In this document: one piece after another, positions 17,073 to 25,128 of the stretch
Layout: every line of letters begins with the position of its first letter
Position numbering within the stretch: position 1 is the first letter of the stretch
DNA from: Actinoallomurus sp040655075
Lineage (GTDB): Bacteria > Actinomycetota > Actinomycetes > Streptosporangiales > Streptosporangiaceae
Direction: 5' to 3'
DNA length: 64,000 bases
NCBI RefSeq assembly: GCF_040655075.1
Contig: NZ_JBFAJC010000041.1
Span: 35,420 to 99,419 of the forward strand
Position numbers and translations under genes: made by a program
The notes under the pieces: generated by a model
Told to the model about the DNA's origin: nothing
The model's input: only the letters and a program-made list of their open reading frames with translations
Database searches by the model: none

Positions 17073-17101
17073 AATAGAAACCGTATGGTGTCTCATGTCA
17101 A
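17073..17101 (-). promoter_or_regulatory. Promoter with embedded palindrome (paralog B)
   Basis: Minus strand: -35 TTGACA (17096-17101), 17-bp spacer, -10 TCTATT (17073-17078). GAAACCGTATGGTGTCTC (17077-17094, plus strand) matches the palindrome in the other propeller promoter at 11 or more positions. It lies in the divergent spacer before a TetR gene at 17226, a natural place for the operator of that regulator. Confidence 0.65.
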
Positions 17102-17225
17102 CCGCAGCCGGGACAACGGCCGGATCCGGCCGCCGCCGGATCCGGATCGGCGGCTCCTCGCCGTTTACGCCCACCCCGGCAGGCGATAGACAGCGATCAA
17201 GGCTCTACCGACGAGAGATCACCTC

Positions 17226-17864
17226 ATGCGCGAAGGAACCCCGAAGGCCGGGCCGGACCCCGCCCCGCCACCGGCCCGCCCTCCCCAATGCCGACCGCGG
17301 CCAGGCTCGCCCGGCGCGACGGGTTCCGGGCAGCGAGCCCGGCTCATCGACGCGCTCGTCACCGTCGTGGCCGAGAACGGTTATTTACGGACCACGGCCG
17401 GCCAGGTCGCGGCCACGGCCGAAGTCCCCGAGAGCGCCTTTCACGCGCACTTCCGCGACCTCGACGAGTGCTTCCTGGCCGCGTACCGGCGCGGGACCGA
17501 GGCGCTGTTGACCACCGTGGAGGCCGCCTACCGCGCGGAGCCGTCGTGGCCCGCCGGGATCAGGGCCGGCCTCCGGGTGGTGCTGGAACTGGTGGCCGCC
17601 GAACCTGCCTTCGCGCGGACGTGCCTCATCGAGGCGAGCGTCGCCGGCGCACGAGTCCACCGGGCACGGCTCGCCTTCCTCGCGAAGTTCCGCTCGTACT
17701 TGAGCGGCCCGGACATTCCTCGCGTACCCGACGTCATCCGAGACGCCGTCATCGGCGGCGTCTACACCATGATCTACAACTACGTGGAGAGCGACCGGAC
17801 CGCCGAACTTCCCGGCCTCCTTGACCCTCTGACCGACTTCACCCTGATGTTCTTCCGCGGTTAG
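17226..17864 (+). CDS. TetR family transcriptional regulator
   Basis: 212 residues. After a Pro-rich leader (about 1-35) comes the TetR HTH: 'RARLIDALVTVVAENGYLRTTAGQVAATAEV' with the 'FHAHFRDLDECFLAAY' helix 4 (about 37-85). The C-terminal domain is the all-helical ligand pocket. It is a paralog of the convergent TetR gene on its 3' side; the two stop codons overlap in TTAG (17861-17864). It is divergent from propeller paralog B, so it is the best candidate to bind the palindromes in both propeller promoters. Confidence 0.8.
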   Translation: MREGTPKAGPDPAPPPARPPQCRPRPGSPGATGSGQRARLIDALVTVVAENGYLRTTAGQVAATAEVPESAFHAHFRDLDECFLAAYRRGTEALLTTVEAAYRAEPSWPAGIRAGLRVVLELVAAEPAFARTCLIEASVAGARVHRARLAFLAKFRSYLSGPDIPRVPDVIRDAVIGGVYTMIYNYVESDRTAELPGLLDPLTDFTLMFFRG

Positions 17865-18640
17865 GGCTCCGGGTCGAGCTGGGCCGCCGCCTCTTCGCGG
17901 CCGAGCGGCAGCAGCGCGAAGTAGACGAGGGAGGGAAGCAACCCGGGCAGCCGATCTCCCTCCCCCGCCTCCACGGCGGCGTAGACCGCTCCGTAGATCC
18001 CGCCGATGATCGCGTCGATGACGACCGTGGGAAGCGACGGAAGGTCGTAGGAGGCGTCGGCGAAGAACGGCCGGAAGCTCGCGAGGTGCGCGATCCGCGC
18101 CTTGCGCAACCGGGGACCGGCGGCGTTCACCTCGACGAGGGCGGCCCGGGCGAACCGCGGCTCGGCGGCCAGCAGTTCGAGCATCACCCGGAGCCCCGCG
18201 CGGACGCCCTCGGGCCAGGACGGCGCGGCCCGGTAGGCGTTCGTCATCCGGTCGAGCAGGATGCCCGTCCCGCGCTCGTACGCGGCGAGGAAGCAGTCGT
18301 CCATCTCGGTGAAGTGGACATAGAACGTCTTCTTGGTCACCCCGGCGGCTTCGGTGATCTTCGCGATGGTCGTCCGCGCGTAGCCGTGCTCCGCCACCAC
18401 CTGGACGAACGCGTCGATGAGCCGGTCGCGCTGGATGCCGGCGACCGTCTCCGGCGGCAGCCCGTGCCGTCCGGGTTTGATGGCGCGGCCGGGCTCGCGG
18501 GCGGATCGGGATCCCGGGATGGCCGGCTCCGCGCCGGTCGCCGCCGAAAGGGCCGGAGCGTCACCGGTCGTCACCGGCCGTTCGGACTGCCTCGCCATGA
18601 ACCCGCGCGTTTCTCCCGATGCCGGAAAGCCGGCGCTCAC
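17861..18640 (-). CDS. TetR family transcriptional regulator (paralog)
   Basis: Up to 259 residues. The HTH runs about residues 70-118 ('RDRLIDAFVQVVAEHGYARTTIAKITEAAGV', 'FYVHFTEMDDCFLAAYERG'), followed by a ligand domain. It resembles its convergent neighbour along the whole length ('SWPEGVRAGLRVMLELLAAEP' against 'SWPAGIRAGLRVVLELVAAEP'), so the pair arose by an inverted duplication. The start is uncertain: GTG 18640 or ATG 18598, with neither having a good ribosome binding site. It could regulate the propeller genes or the GH12 gene beyond it. Confidence 0.75.
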   Translation of the reverse strand: MSAGFPASGETRGFMARQSERPVTTGDAPALSAATGAEPAIPGSRSAREPGRAIKPGRHGLPPETVAGIQRDRLIDAFVQVVAEHGYARTTIAKITEAAGVTKKTFYVHFTEMDDCFLAAYERGTGILLDRMTNAYRAAPSWPEGVRAGLRVMLELLAAEPRFARAALVEVNAAGPRLRKARIAHLASFRPFFADASYDLPSLPTVVIDAIIGGIYGAVYAAVEAGEGDRLPGLLPSLVYFALLPLGREEAAAQLDPEP

Positions 18641-18970
18641 CTGGTGTCCGGCTCACACTACTTGCAGTACCCGAGGCCGAAAGGTTACCTTCCGCGCCCC
18701 GGAAACGCACGAGGCCTCGGCCGGACCCGGCCTCGGCACGCGATTTCGCACCACCGATCACCGGACCGCACACCATCGCGCGGTCCCGGCGCCCCTCCGG
18801 CGGTCGTGACGTCACCCACGCGCGTCCGATGCCGGCCGCCCGTTCCGGACCCGGGCCGCCGCCGCACAGCGCGCGAAACATCGCGATAACCCGGCTGTAA
18901 AACGACCATTGCGTGTCCGCAATCCGGCTTCTATCGTGTGGGGCACCGCGGTTCCCTCTTCCCCGCAGCA
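18641..18970. other. Non-coding stretch before GH12 gene
   Basis: About 330 bp with no convincing gene; open frames here lack ribosome binding sites and family matches. It should hold the promoters for the TetR gene on the left and, at its right end, that of the GH12 gene. Confidence 0.5.
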
Positions 18971-19008
18971 GTCGAATTGACGTCGAAGCGCTTCGACGCT
19001 AATTCGAC
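18971..19008. promoter_or_regulatory. 38-bp nested palindrome before GH12 gene
   Basis: The core CGTCGAAGCGCTTCGACG (18981-18998) is a perfect 18-bp palindrome with a CG-centred LacI-type look. It is flanked by GTCGAATT (18971-18978) and AATTCGAC (19001-19008), so the whole 38 bp is symmetric except two bases on each side. It lies 16 bp before the start codon of the cellulase, ideal for a repressor such as a CebR-like LacI protein, though it differs from the CebR box TGGGAGCGCTCCCA. Confidence 0.6.
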
Positions 19009-19023
19009 AGAGAGGTGATCGGT

Positions 19024-19713
19024 ATGAAAGCGGCGCGATTCTCGGTGCCCGCATTGGTTCTCACCCTGCTATGCCTCGTGTGGTCCGGGACCGCCCAGGC
19101 GGCGACCTGGTCGTCCACCGACAAGTGGGGCACCTGGTCCAACGGCGGCTACACCCTCTACAACGACGTCTGGGGCAGCGGAGCCGGCCCGCAGACGATC
19201 TGGGCCAACTCCTACAGCAACTGGGGCGTGTGGGCGAACCACCCGAACACCGGGGGCGTGAAGTCCTACGCCAACGTCACGAAGAACATCGGCAGGTCGC
19301 TGAGCTCGCTCGGCTCCCTCAAGAGCAGCTTCAACGTCACGGTCCCGGGCGCCGGAGCGTACGAGTCGGCCTACGACATCTGGTCCAGCGACAACGCCTA
19401 CGAGACCATGCTCTGGATGAACAAGACCGGTGCCGTGGGGCCGCTCGGTTCGTACCAGACCAGTGTCTCGGTCGGCGGCCACTCCTGGAGCGTCTACAAA
19501 GGCAGCAACGGCTCGAATCAGGTGTTCTCCTTCGTCCGGTCCGGCAATACCTCCTCGGGCAGCGTCGACATCCGCGCCGTGCTCAACTGGATCAAGAACG
19601 CCGGCTGGTTCGGCAATATCACGGTCGGCAACGTGCAGTTCGGGTACGAGATAACGTCCTCCAGCGGCGGCCTGAATTTCACGACCAATAGTTACTCGGT
19701 GTCGTCCAGCTGA
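19024..19713 (+). CDS. GH12 endoglucanase/xyloglucanase
   Basis: 229 residues: signal peptide (about 1-26, ending AQA|A) and one GH12 catalytic domain without a carbohydrate-binding module. The nucleophile is expected at E127 in 'AYETMLWMN' and the acid/base at E209 in 'VQFGYEITSS', the two signature segments of the family, with the usual spacing. It hydrolyses beta-1,4-glucan or xyloglucan outside the cell. ATG 19024 follows GAGAGG by 8 nt. It is probably repressed via the palindrome just upstream and ends in a strong hairpin. Confidence 0.88.
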   Translation: MKAARFSVPALVLTLLCLVWSGTAQAATWSSTDKWGTWSNGGYTLYNDVWGSGAGPQTIWANSYSNWGVWANHPNTGGVKSYANVTKNIGRSLSSLGSLKSSFNVTVPGAGAYESAYDIWSSDNAYETMLWMNKTGAVGPLGSYQTSVSVGGHSWSVYKGSNGSNQVFSFVRSGNTSSGSVDIRAVLNWIKNAGWFGNITVGNVQFGYEITSSSGGLNFTTNSYSVSSS

Positions 19714-19726
19714 CGAACGCGGAAAA

Positions 19727-19761
19727 CGGGTGAGGGCCCGCCCCCGCTCGGCCCTCACCCG
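19727..19761 (+). terminator. Terminator of GH12 gene
   Basis: A perfect 11-bp stem CGGGTGAGGGC / GCCCTCACCCG with a 13-nt C-rich loop, 14 bp after the GH12 stop codon. Confidence 0.75.
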
Positions 19762-19815
19762 CAGCCACCCGACATTTGGTGGTTTGGGCGGTTCCGCGCG
19801 GAGCACAGCATCCAC

Positions 19816-21279
19816 ATGCCGACGGAACAGATCCCCGACGAGACGCTCCGTCATCGCTGGAAGGCGCTGGCGATCTTCCTGGTCGCCGCGTTCATGACGC
19901 TGCTGGACGTCAGCATCGTCAATGTCGCGTTGCCGTCCATCCGCTCCGGCCTGCACGCGTCGCCGGACGGGCTGCAGTGGATCCTCAGCGGATACGCCCT
20001 GACGTTCGGCCTGACCTTGGTGCCGGCCGGGCGGCTCGGCGACGCGCGCAGCCGCCGGGCGGTCTTCATGGCCGGCCTCATGGTCTTCACCCTGGCCAGC
20101 GTCGCCGCCGGCGTCGCCCAGAACATCGTCTGGCTGGTCGTCGCCCGGCTCGTGCAGGGCATGGCCGGGGGTCTGCTGAACCCGCAGATCGCGGGCCTGA
20201 TCCAGGTGATGTTCCGCGGACCGGAGCGGGGCCGGGCGTTCGGAAGCCTCGGGGCGACGATCGGCATCGCCACCGCCGCCGGCCCGGTCATCGGCGGCGC
20301 GCTGATCGCGCTCGCCGGTGCGCAGCAGGGCTGGCGATGGGTGTTCTACGTCAACGTCCCGGTCGGGCTGATCGCGCTGCCGCTCGCCTGGCGGCTGCTG
20401 CCCGCGCCGAGCAGGACGCACCGCCCGCAGGGCCTGGACCCGGTCGGCGTCGTGCTCCTCGGGGTCGGCGTGCTGGCGCTGCTGCTCCCCTTCGTCCAGG
20501 AGCAGCAGTGGCACGGGCACACGAAGTGGCTGCTGGTACTCGCCGCGGCCGTCCTGCTGACGATCTTCCTCGGCTGGGAGCGGCGGCACCGCGAGCCGAT
20601 GATCGACCTGAGCCTGTTCCGCCGCCGCTCGTACGCCCTCGGCTCGGCGATCGCGCTGCTGTACTTCGCGGGCTTCACCGCGATCTTCTTCATCTTCACC
20701 CTCTACCTGCAGAACGGCCTGCACTACAGCGCGCTCCTGGCCGGCCTGTCGATCACGCCGTTCGCGGTCGGGTCGGGTGTCGCGGCGGCCGTCGGCGGCC
20801 GGATCGTCTCGCGGTTCGGCCGACCGCTGGTGGCGACGGGTCTTCTGATCGTCGCCGCCGGGCTGGCGGCCGTTCTCCTGGCGGTCCACGCCGACCCGGG
20901 CCGGCACGTCGCCCTGGCCACCGCCGCGCCCTTCCTCCTGGCCGGGCTCGGCAGCGGCCTGGTGATCGCGCCCAACCAGACGATCACCCTGTCGGAGGTG
21001 CCGCCGGAGGGCGGCGGCAGCGCGGCGGGCGTGCTCCAGACGGGGCAGCGGATCGGCACCTCCGCCGGCATCGCGGCCGTGGGGGCGGTGTTCTTCGCCG
21101 CGGTGACCGGCACACGCGGCGACTGGGCGGATGCCTTCCAGCGCGGGCTGCTCGTCGTCCTCGCGTTCGTGCTCGCCGCCCTGGGCGCCGCGGTCGCCGA
21201 CCTGGTCATGGGCCGCCTCGAGACCCATCCGCGGCACGCACGCCAGGCCCCGGACCGCCACCCCGTCACGGGCGGTTAG
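19816..21279 (+). CDS. DHA2-type MFS drug exporter
   Basis: 487 residues with 14 hydrophobic segments. The motif 'LDVSIVNVALPSI' in TM1 and 'GRLGDARSRR' between TM2 and TM3 are typical of drug:H+ antiporters of the 14-TM DHA2 group (EmrB/QacA-like). It should export hydrophobic toxic compounds across the membrane. No dedicated regulator is adjacent. It is 29 bp upstream of the molybdenum hydroxylase genes on the same strand and may be transcribed with them. Confidence 0.85.
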   Translation: MPTEQIPDETLRHRWKALAIFLVAAFMTLLDVSIVNVALPSIRSGLHASPDGLQWILSGYALTFGLTLVPAGRLGDARSRRAVFMAGLMVFTLASVAAGVAQNIVWLVVARLVQGMAGGLLNPQIAGLIQVMFRGPERGRAFGSLGATIGIATAAGPVIGGALIALAGAQQGWRWVFYVNVPVGLIALPLAWRLLPAPSRTHRPQGLDPVGVVLLGVGVLALLLPFVQEQQWHGHTKWLLVLAAAVLLTIFLGWERRHREPMIDLSLFRRRSYALGSAIALLYFAGFTAIFFIFTLYLQNGLHYSALLAGLSITPFAVGSGVAAAVGGRIVSRFGRPLVATGLLIVAAGLAAVLLAVHADPGRHVALATAAPFLLAGLGSGLVIAPNQTITLSEVPPEGGGSAAGVLQTGQRIGTSAGIAAVGAVFFAAVTGTRGDWADAFQRGLLVVLAFVLAALGAAVADLVMGRLETHPRHARQAPDRHPVTGG

Positions 21280-21308
21280 CAGAGAAGAGCCGGGGTAGGG
21301 CAGCGCGC

Positions 21309-21800
21309 ATGGTGGAGATCACGCTCCGGGTGAACGGCACGGAACACTCCGTGAGCGTCGACACCCGCGTTTCATTGCTGGACCTGCTGCGCGAGCACCT
21401 CGGCCTGACCGGTTCCAAGAAGGGCTGCGATCACGGCCAGTGCGGCGCGTGCACTGTTCTGATCGACGGACGACGGGCCAACGCGTGCCTCGCGCTGGCC
21501 GTCGCACAGGACGGCTCGGAGATCACGACGGTCGAGGGCCTGGCCGACGGGTCCGACCTGCATCCGCTCCAGGCCGCGTTCATCGCGCGCGACGCCTTCC
21601 AGTGCGGGTACTGCACCCCGGGCCAGCTCTGCTCCGCGGCCGCGATGCTGACCGAAGAGGGGCCGAGCGCGATCACCGACGACATGGCCGCCGATCCCCC
21701 GCTCACGCGGGAGGAGATCCGCGAACGCATGAGCGGCAACCTGTGCCGGTGCGGCGCCTACGTCAACATCGTGACCGCGATCGAGGATGTGGCCGGTTGA
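21309..21800 (+). CDS. Aldehyde/xanthine dehydrogenase [2Fe-2S] subunit
   Basis: 163 residues. The N-terminal plant-ferredoxin cluster Cys are in 'KKGCDHGQCGACTV' and 'ACLAL' (about 40-62). The C-terminal four-helix cluster domain has 'CGYCTPGQLC' and 'CRCGAY' (about 99-155). It passes electrons from the molybdenum centre to FAD. Unlike E. coli PaoA it has no Tat signal, so the enzyme should be cytoplasmic. Its stop overlaps the TTG start of the next gene (TTGA). Confidence 0.88.
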   Translation: MVEITLRVNGTEHSVSVDTRVSLLDLLREHLGLTGSKKGCDHGQCGACTVLIDGRRANACLALAVAQDGSEITTVEGLADGSDLHPLQAAFIARDAFQCGYCTPGQLCSAAAMLTEEGPSAITDDMAADPPLTREEIRERMSGNLCRCGAYVNIVTAIEDVAG

Positions 21801-22765
21801 AGCCGTTCGAGTACACGCGGGCCCGCGACGCCGCCGAGGCGCTGGGCGCGTACCGGCCGGGGACGATGTACCTCGGGGGCGGCACCAACCTCGTCGACCT
21901 GATGCGGCTGGGCGTCGCCCGGCCGGATCGTCTCGTGGACGTCAGCCGCCTCCCGTACGACCGGATCGAGGAGGCCGACGGGGGCCTGCGCGTCGGCGCC
22001 GAGGTGCGCAACACCGACCTGGCCGTCCACCCCGTCGTCCGCGCGCGCTACCCGATGCTGGCACGATCCGTGCTGTCCGGGGCGTCCGGGCAGGTCCGCG
22101 CCATGGCGACGGTCGCCGGCAACCTGCTGCAGCGGACCCGCTGCTCGTACTTCCAGGACGTTTCCAAGCCGTGCAACAAGCGCGAGCCGGGGTCCGGCTG
22201 CCCGGCGATCGACGGCGACCACCGCAACCTGGCGATCCTCGGGTACTCCGAGCACTGCGTGGCCACCCACCCCTCCGACATGGCGGTGGCGCTGGCCGCC
22301 CTGGACGCGCGCGTGCTCGTCACCGGCGCCGGCGGCGATCGCGCGATCCCGATGCCCGGCCTGCACCGGCTGCCGGGCGACCGGCCGGACCGCGACACGG
22401 TGCTGGAGCCCGGCGATCTGATCACGGCGGTGGAGCTGCCGCCGCCTCCCCCGGGTGCCTCCCGCTACCGGAAGGTCCGCGAACGCGCGTCGTTCGCGTT
22501 CGCGCTGGTCTCCATCGCCGCGGTGCTCGACGTGGGGGAAGATCGAACGGTCCGCGACTGTCGGCTGGCGCTCGGCGGCGTGGCCCACGCGCCCTGGCGC
22601 GCGTACCGCGCCGAGGAGGCGCTGCGCGGTGCCCCGGCCCGCGAGGAGGAGTTCACGCGGGCCGCCGACGCCGAGCTCGACCAGGCGCGGCCGCTGCCGC
22701 ACAACGGCTACAAGGTGCCACTGGCCCGCAATCTGATCGTCCGCACACTGCTGGAGCTGCTGTGA
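21797..22765 (+). CDS. Aldehyde oxidoreductase FAD/[4Fe-4S] subunit
   Basis: 322 residues, CO-dehydrogenase-flavoprotein type. FAD motifs 'GGGTNLVDLM' (about 28-37) and 'ATVAGNL' (about 107-113). The insertion 'RCSYFQDVSKPCNKREPGSGC' region with a further Cys in 'SEHC' (about 115-155) is the additional [4Fe-4S] site known from PaoB/YagS, so this is a PaoABC-like rather than a classic XDH enzyme. The only start in frame that fits is TTG 21797, coupled by TTGA to the previous gene; the next subunit overlaps by GTGA. Confidence 0.85.
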   Translation: MKPFEYTRARDAAEALGAYRPGTMYLGGGTNLVDLMRLGVARPDRLVDVSRLPYDRIEEADGGLRVGAEVRNTDLAVHPVVRARYPMLARSVLSGASGQVRAMATVAGNLLQRTRCSYFQDVSKPCNKREPGSGCPAIDGDHRNLAILGYSEHCVATHPSDMAVALAALDARVLVTGAGGDRAIPMPGLHRLPGDRPDRDTVLEPGDLITAVELPPPPPGASRYRKVRERASFAFALVSIAAVLDVGEDRTVRDCRLALGGVAHAPWRAYRAEEALRGAPAREEEFTRAADAELDQARPLPHNGYKVPLARNLIVRTLLELL

Positions 22766-24798
22766 ACCGCGTCGAGGGCTTGGACAAGGTGACCGGGCGG
22801 GCGACGTACGCCTACGAGCACAGCGTCCCGGGCGTCGCGTACGCCCACGCCGTCCCGTCGACGATCGCGCGCGGGCGGATCCGGTCGATCGACTCGGCGG
22901 CGGTCCTGGCGATCCCCGGCGTGCTCGCCGTCCTGTCCGGCGACGATCCCCCGGAGCTCGGCGAGGACGTCGACGATCCGGAGCTGCGGCTCTTCCAGGA
23001 CCGTACGGTCGCCTACCACGGGCAGATCGTCGCCGCGGTGGTCGCCGAGACGCTCGAGATCGCCCGCGACGCCGCCGGCGCCCTGCGGATCGAGTACGAC
23101 GCCGAGCCGCACGACGTACGGCTGCGCCCCGACCACCCGGGGCTGTACCGCCCGGAGACGGTCAACCCAGGGCTGCCGACCGACGTGGAGTACGGGGACG
23201 TCGCCGCCGGTCTGGCGGACGCGGCGGTCACGGTCGACGCGACGTACACCACGCCGGTCCTGCACAACAACCCGATCGAGCCGCACGCCGCGCTCGCCGT
23301 CTGGGGCGAGGACGGCGGGCTGACGGTGTACGACTCGACCCAGGGGGCGTCCGCGGACCGGGACGCGATCGCGGCGGTGCTCCGCCTGCCGCCCGAACGA
23401 GTGCGGGTGATCTCCCCGCACGTCGGCGGCGGGTTCGGGTGCAAGGGCACGACCCGGCCGCCCGCGATCCTCGCCGCCCTCGCCGCCCGGGCGGCGGGCC
23501 GGCCGGTCAAGGCCGCGGTGACGCGGCAGCAGATGTTCGACGTCACCGGCTACCGGACGCCGACGATCCAGCGGCTGCGGCTGGGCGCGGACGCCGCGGG
23601 ACGGCTCACCGCCGTGGCCCACGACGTCGTCGAGCAGACCTCGACGGTCCGGGAGTTCGCCGAGCAGACCGCGGCGGTGACGCGGGTGATGTACGCGACA
23701 CCCAACCTGCGGACGACGCACCGGCTGGTCCGGCTGGACGTACCGACGCCGTCGTGGATGCGCGCGCCCGGCGAGTGCCCCGGCATGTACGCCCTGGAAT
23801 CGGCCATGGACGAGCTCGCCCACGCCGCCGGGATGGACCCCATCGAGCTGCGCGTCATCAACGAGCCCGACACCGAGCCGGAGAGCGGGCTGCCGTTCAG
23901 CTCCCGCAACCTGATCGCCTGCCTGCGGGAGGGGGCCCACCGCTTCGGCTGGGATCCCCGCCACCGCGATACGGGCGCCCGCAGGGACGGCCGGTGGCTC
24001 GTCGGCACCGGCGTCGCCGCCTCGACGTACCCCGCCCGACGCAGCGCCGCGCGGGCGGAGGCCACGGCCGAGGGGGACGACTTCGTGGTCCGGATCGCCG
24101 CCGCCGACATCGGCACCGGCTCCCGTACCGCGCTGACCCGGATCGCGGCGCAGACCCTCGGCGTCTCCCCCGACCGGGTGCGGGTCGAGGTCGGTGACAG
24201 CGCGCTGCCGAGGGCCCCACTCGCGGGCGGCTCGATGGGCACCGCGTCCTGGGGCTCGGCCGTCGTGAAGGCATGCGAGGGACTGCTGAAGAACGGCGAG
24301 CACGGCAGCGGCGACACCACCGATGACGTCGAAGCCGACTCGAAGCTCGCGCGTCAGGCGTTCGGAGCGCAGTTCGCCGAGGTCCGCGTCGACGCGGACA
24401 CCGGCGAAGTGCGCGTGTCGCGTCTGCTCGGAGTGTTCGCGACCGGGCGGATCGTCGACCCGGTCCTCGCCCGCTCCCAGTTCATCGGCGGCATGACCAT
24501 GGGCCTCGGCATGGCCCTCATGGAGGAGACCGTCGTCGACGAGCGGTTCGGCGACTTCCTCACCGACGACCTCGCCCAGTACCACGTCGCCGCCTGCGCC
24601 GACGTCCCCGACGTCGAGGCCGTCTGGATCGACGAGGACGACCCGCACCTCAACCCCATGGGCGCCAAGGGCATCGGGGAGATCGGCATCGTCGGCACCG
24701 CCGCGGCGATCGCCAACGCGGTCTTCCACGCCACCGGCCGGCGCGTACGCGACCTGCCCATCACCCCCGAAAAGCTCCTTAAGGAGGAGTTCCGATGA
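22762..24798 (+). CDS. Aldehyde oxidoreductase molybdenum-binding subunit
   Basis: 678 residues of the PaoC/YagR type. Conserved pieces: 'VTGRATYAYEH' at the start, 'VGGGFGCKG' (about 220-228), 'MRAPGECPGMYALESAMDELA' region and the catalytic Glu region 'GAKGIGEIGIVG' (about 633-644). It binds the molybdopterin-cytosine-dinucleotide cofactor and oxidises aldehydes or N-heterocycles. The stretch between 'VVKACEGLL' and 'ARQAFGAQF' (about 515-540) is shorter than I remember for homologs, perhaps a surface-loop loss. GTGA start overlap upstream and ATGA overlap with the small gene downstream show a coupled operon. Confidence 0.85.
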   Translation: MNRVEGLDKVTGRATYAYEHSVPGVAYAHAVPSTIARGRIRSIDSAAVLAIPGVLAVLSGDDPPELGEDVDDPELRLFQDRTVAYHGQIVAAVVAETLEIARDAAGALRIEYDAEPHDVRLRPDHPGLYRPETVNPGLPTDVEYGDVAAGLADAAVTVDATYTTPVLHNNPIEPHAALAVWGEDGGLTVYDSTQGASADRDAIAAVLRLPPERVRVISPHVGGGFGCKGTTRPPAILAALAARAAGRPVKAAVTRQQMFDVTGYRTPTIQRLRLGADAAGRLTAVAHDVVEQTSTVREFAEQTAAVTRVMYATPNLRTTHRLVRLDVPTPSWMRAPGECPGMYALESAMDELAHAAGMDPIELRVINEPDTEPESGLPFSSRNLIACLREGAHRFGWDPRHRDTGARRDGRWLVGTGVAASTYPARRSAARAEATAEGDDFVVRIAAADIGTGSRTALTRIAAQTLGVSPDRVRVEVGDSALPRAPLAGGSMGTASWGSAVVKACEGLLKNGEHGSGDTTDDVEADSKLARQAFGAQFAEVRVDADTGEVRVSRLLGVFATGRIVDPVLARSQFIGGMTMGLGMALMEETVVDERFGDFLTDDLAQYHVAACADVPDVEAVWIDEDDPHLNPMGAKGIGEIGIVGTAAAIANAVFHATGRRVRDLPITPEKLLKEEFR

Positions 24799-25040
24799 CC
24801 GAGCGTGACCTTCCGGACCGCGGGCAGTCCGCGCCTCCGGAGGAGGTCGTCCATTCCGACCCCGTTCCGGACGAGAATCCGGGCATCGAGGAGCCCGAGG
24901 CCGACTTCATCGAGCAGCACCTGCGGGATGACGAAGACGAGGAGCCGTCCCCAGCCGAGGAGATCCCCTTCGACGCCAACGAGGCGGACGTCGTCGAGCA
25001 GCGGACCACCACGCCACGCCTCGACGAGGACTACCCGTGA
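24795..25040 (+). CDS. Small acidic protein of unknown function
   Basis: 81 residues, about one third Asp/Glu, Pro-rich, without Cys or hydrophobic core, so probably disordered. The central 'ANEADVVEQ' recalls short actinobacterial proteins annotated only as hypothetical. The ATG overlaps the stop of the molybdenum subunit (ATGA), and a strong AAGGAGG lies just upstream inside that gene, so it is certainly meant to be translated in step with the oxidoreductase. It could be a stability or assembly factor, but nothing in the sequence proves this. Confidence 0.7.
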   Translation: MTERDLPDRGQSAPPEEVVHSDPVPDENPGIEEPEADFIEQHLRDDEDEEPSPAEEIPFDANEADVVEQRTTTPRLDEDYP

Positions 25041-25128
25041 CGTCACGCGTTTCACACCGTCGCCTCGGGTAGGGGTGGCACGCCGGATCCGATCACGCCG
25101 GGGTCTCGCCTGGTGAGGAGGTCATGAG

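Noticed and set aside
22708..24729. A 673-codon frame antisense to the molybdenum subunit
   Set aside because: Shadow of the PaoC-like gene; no plausible domain.
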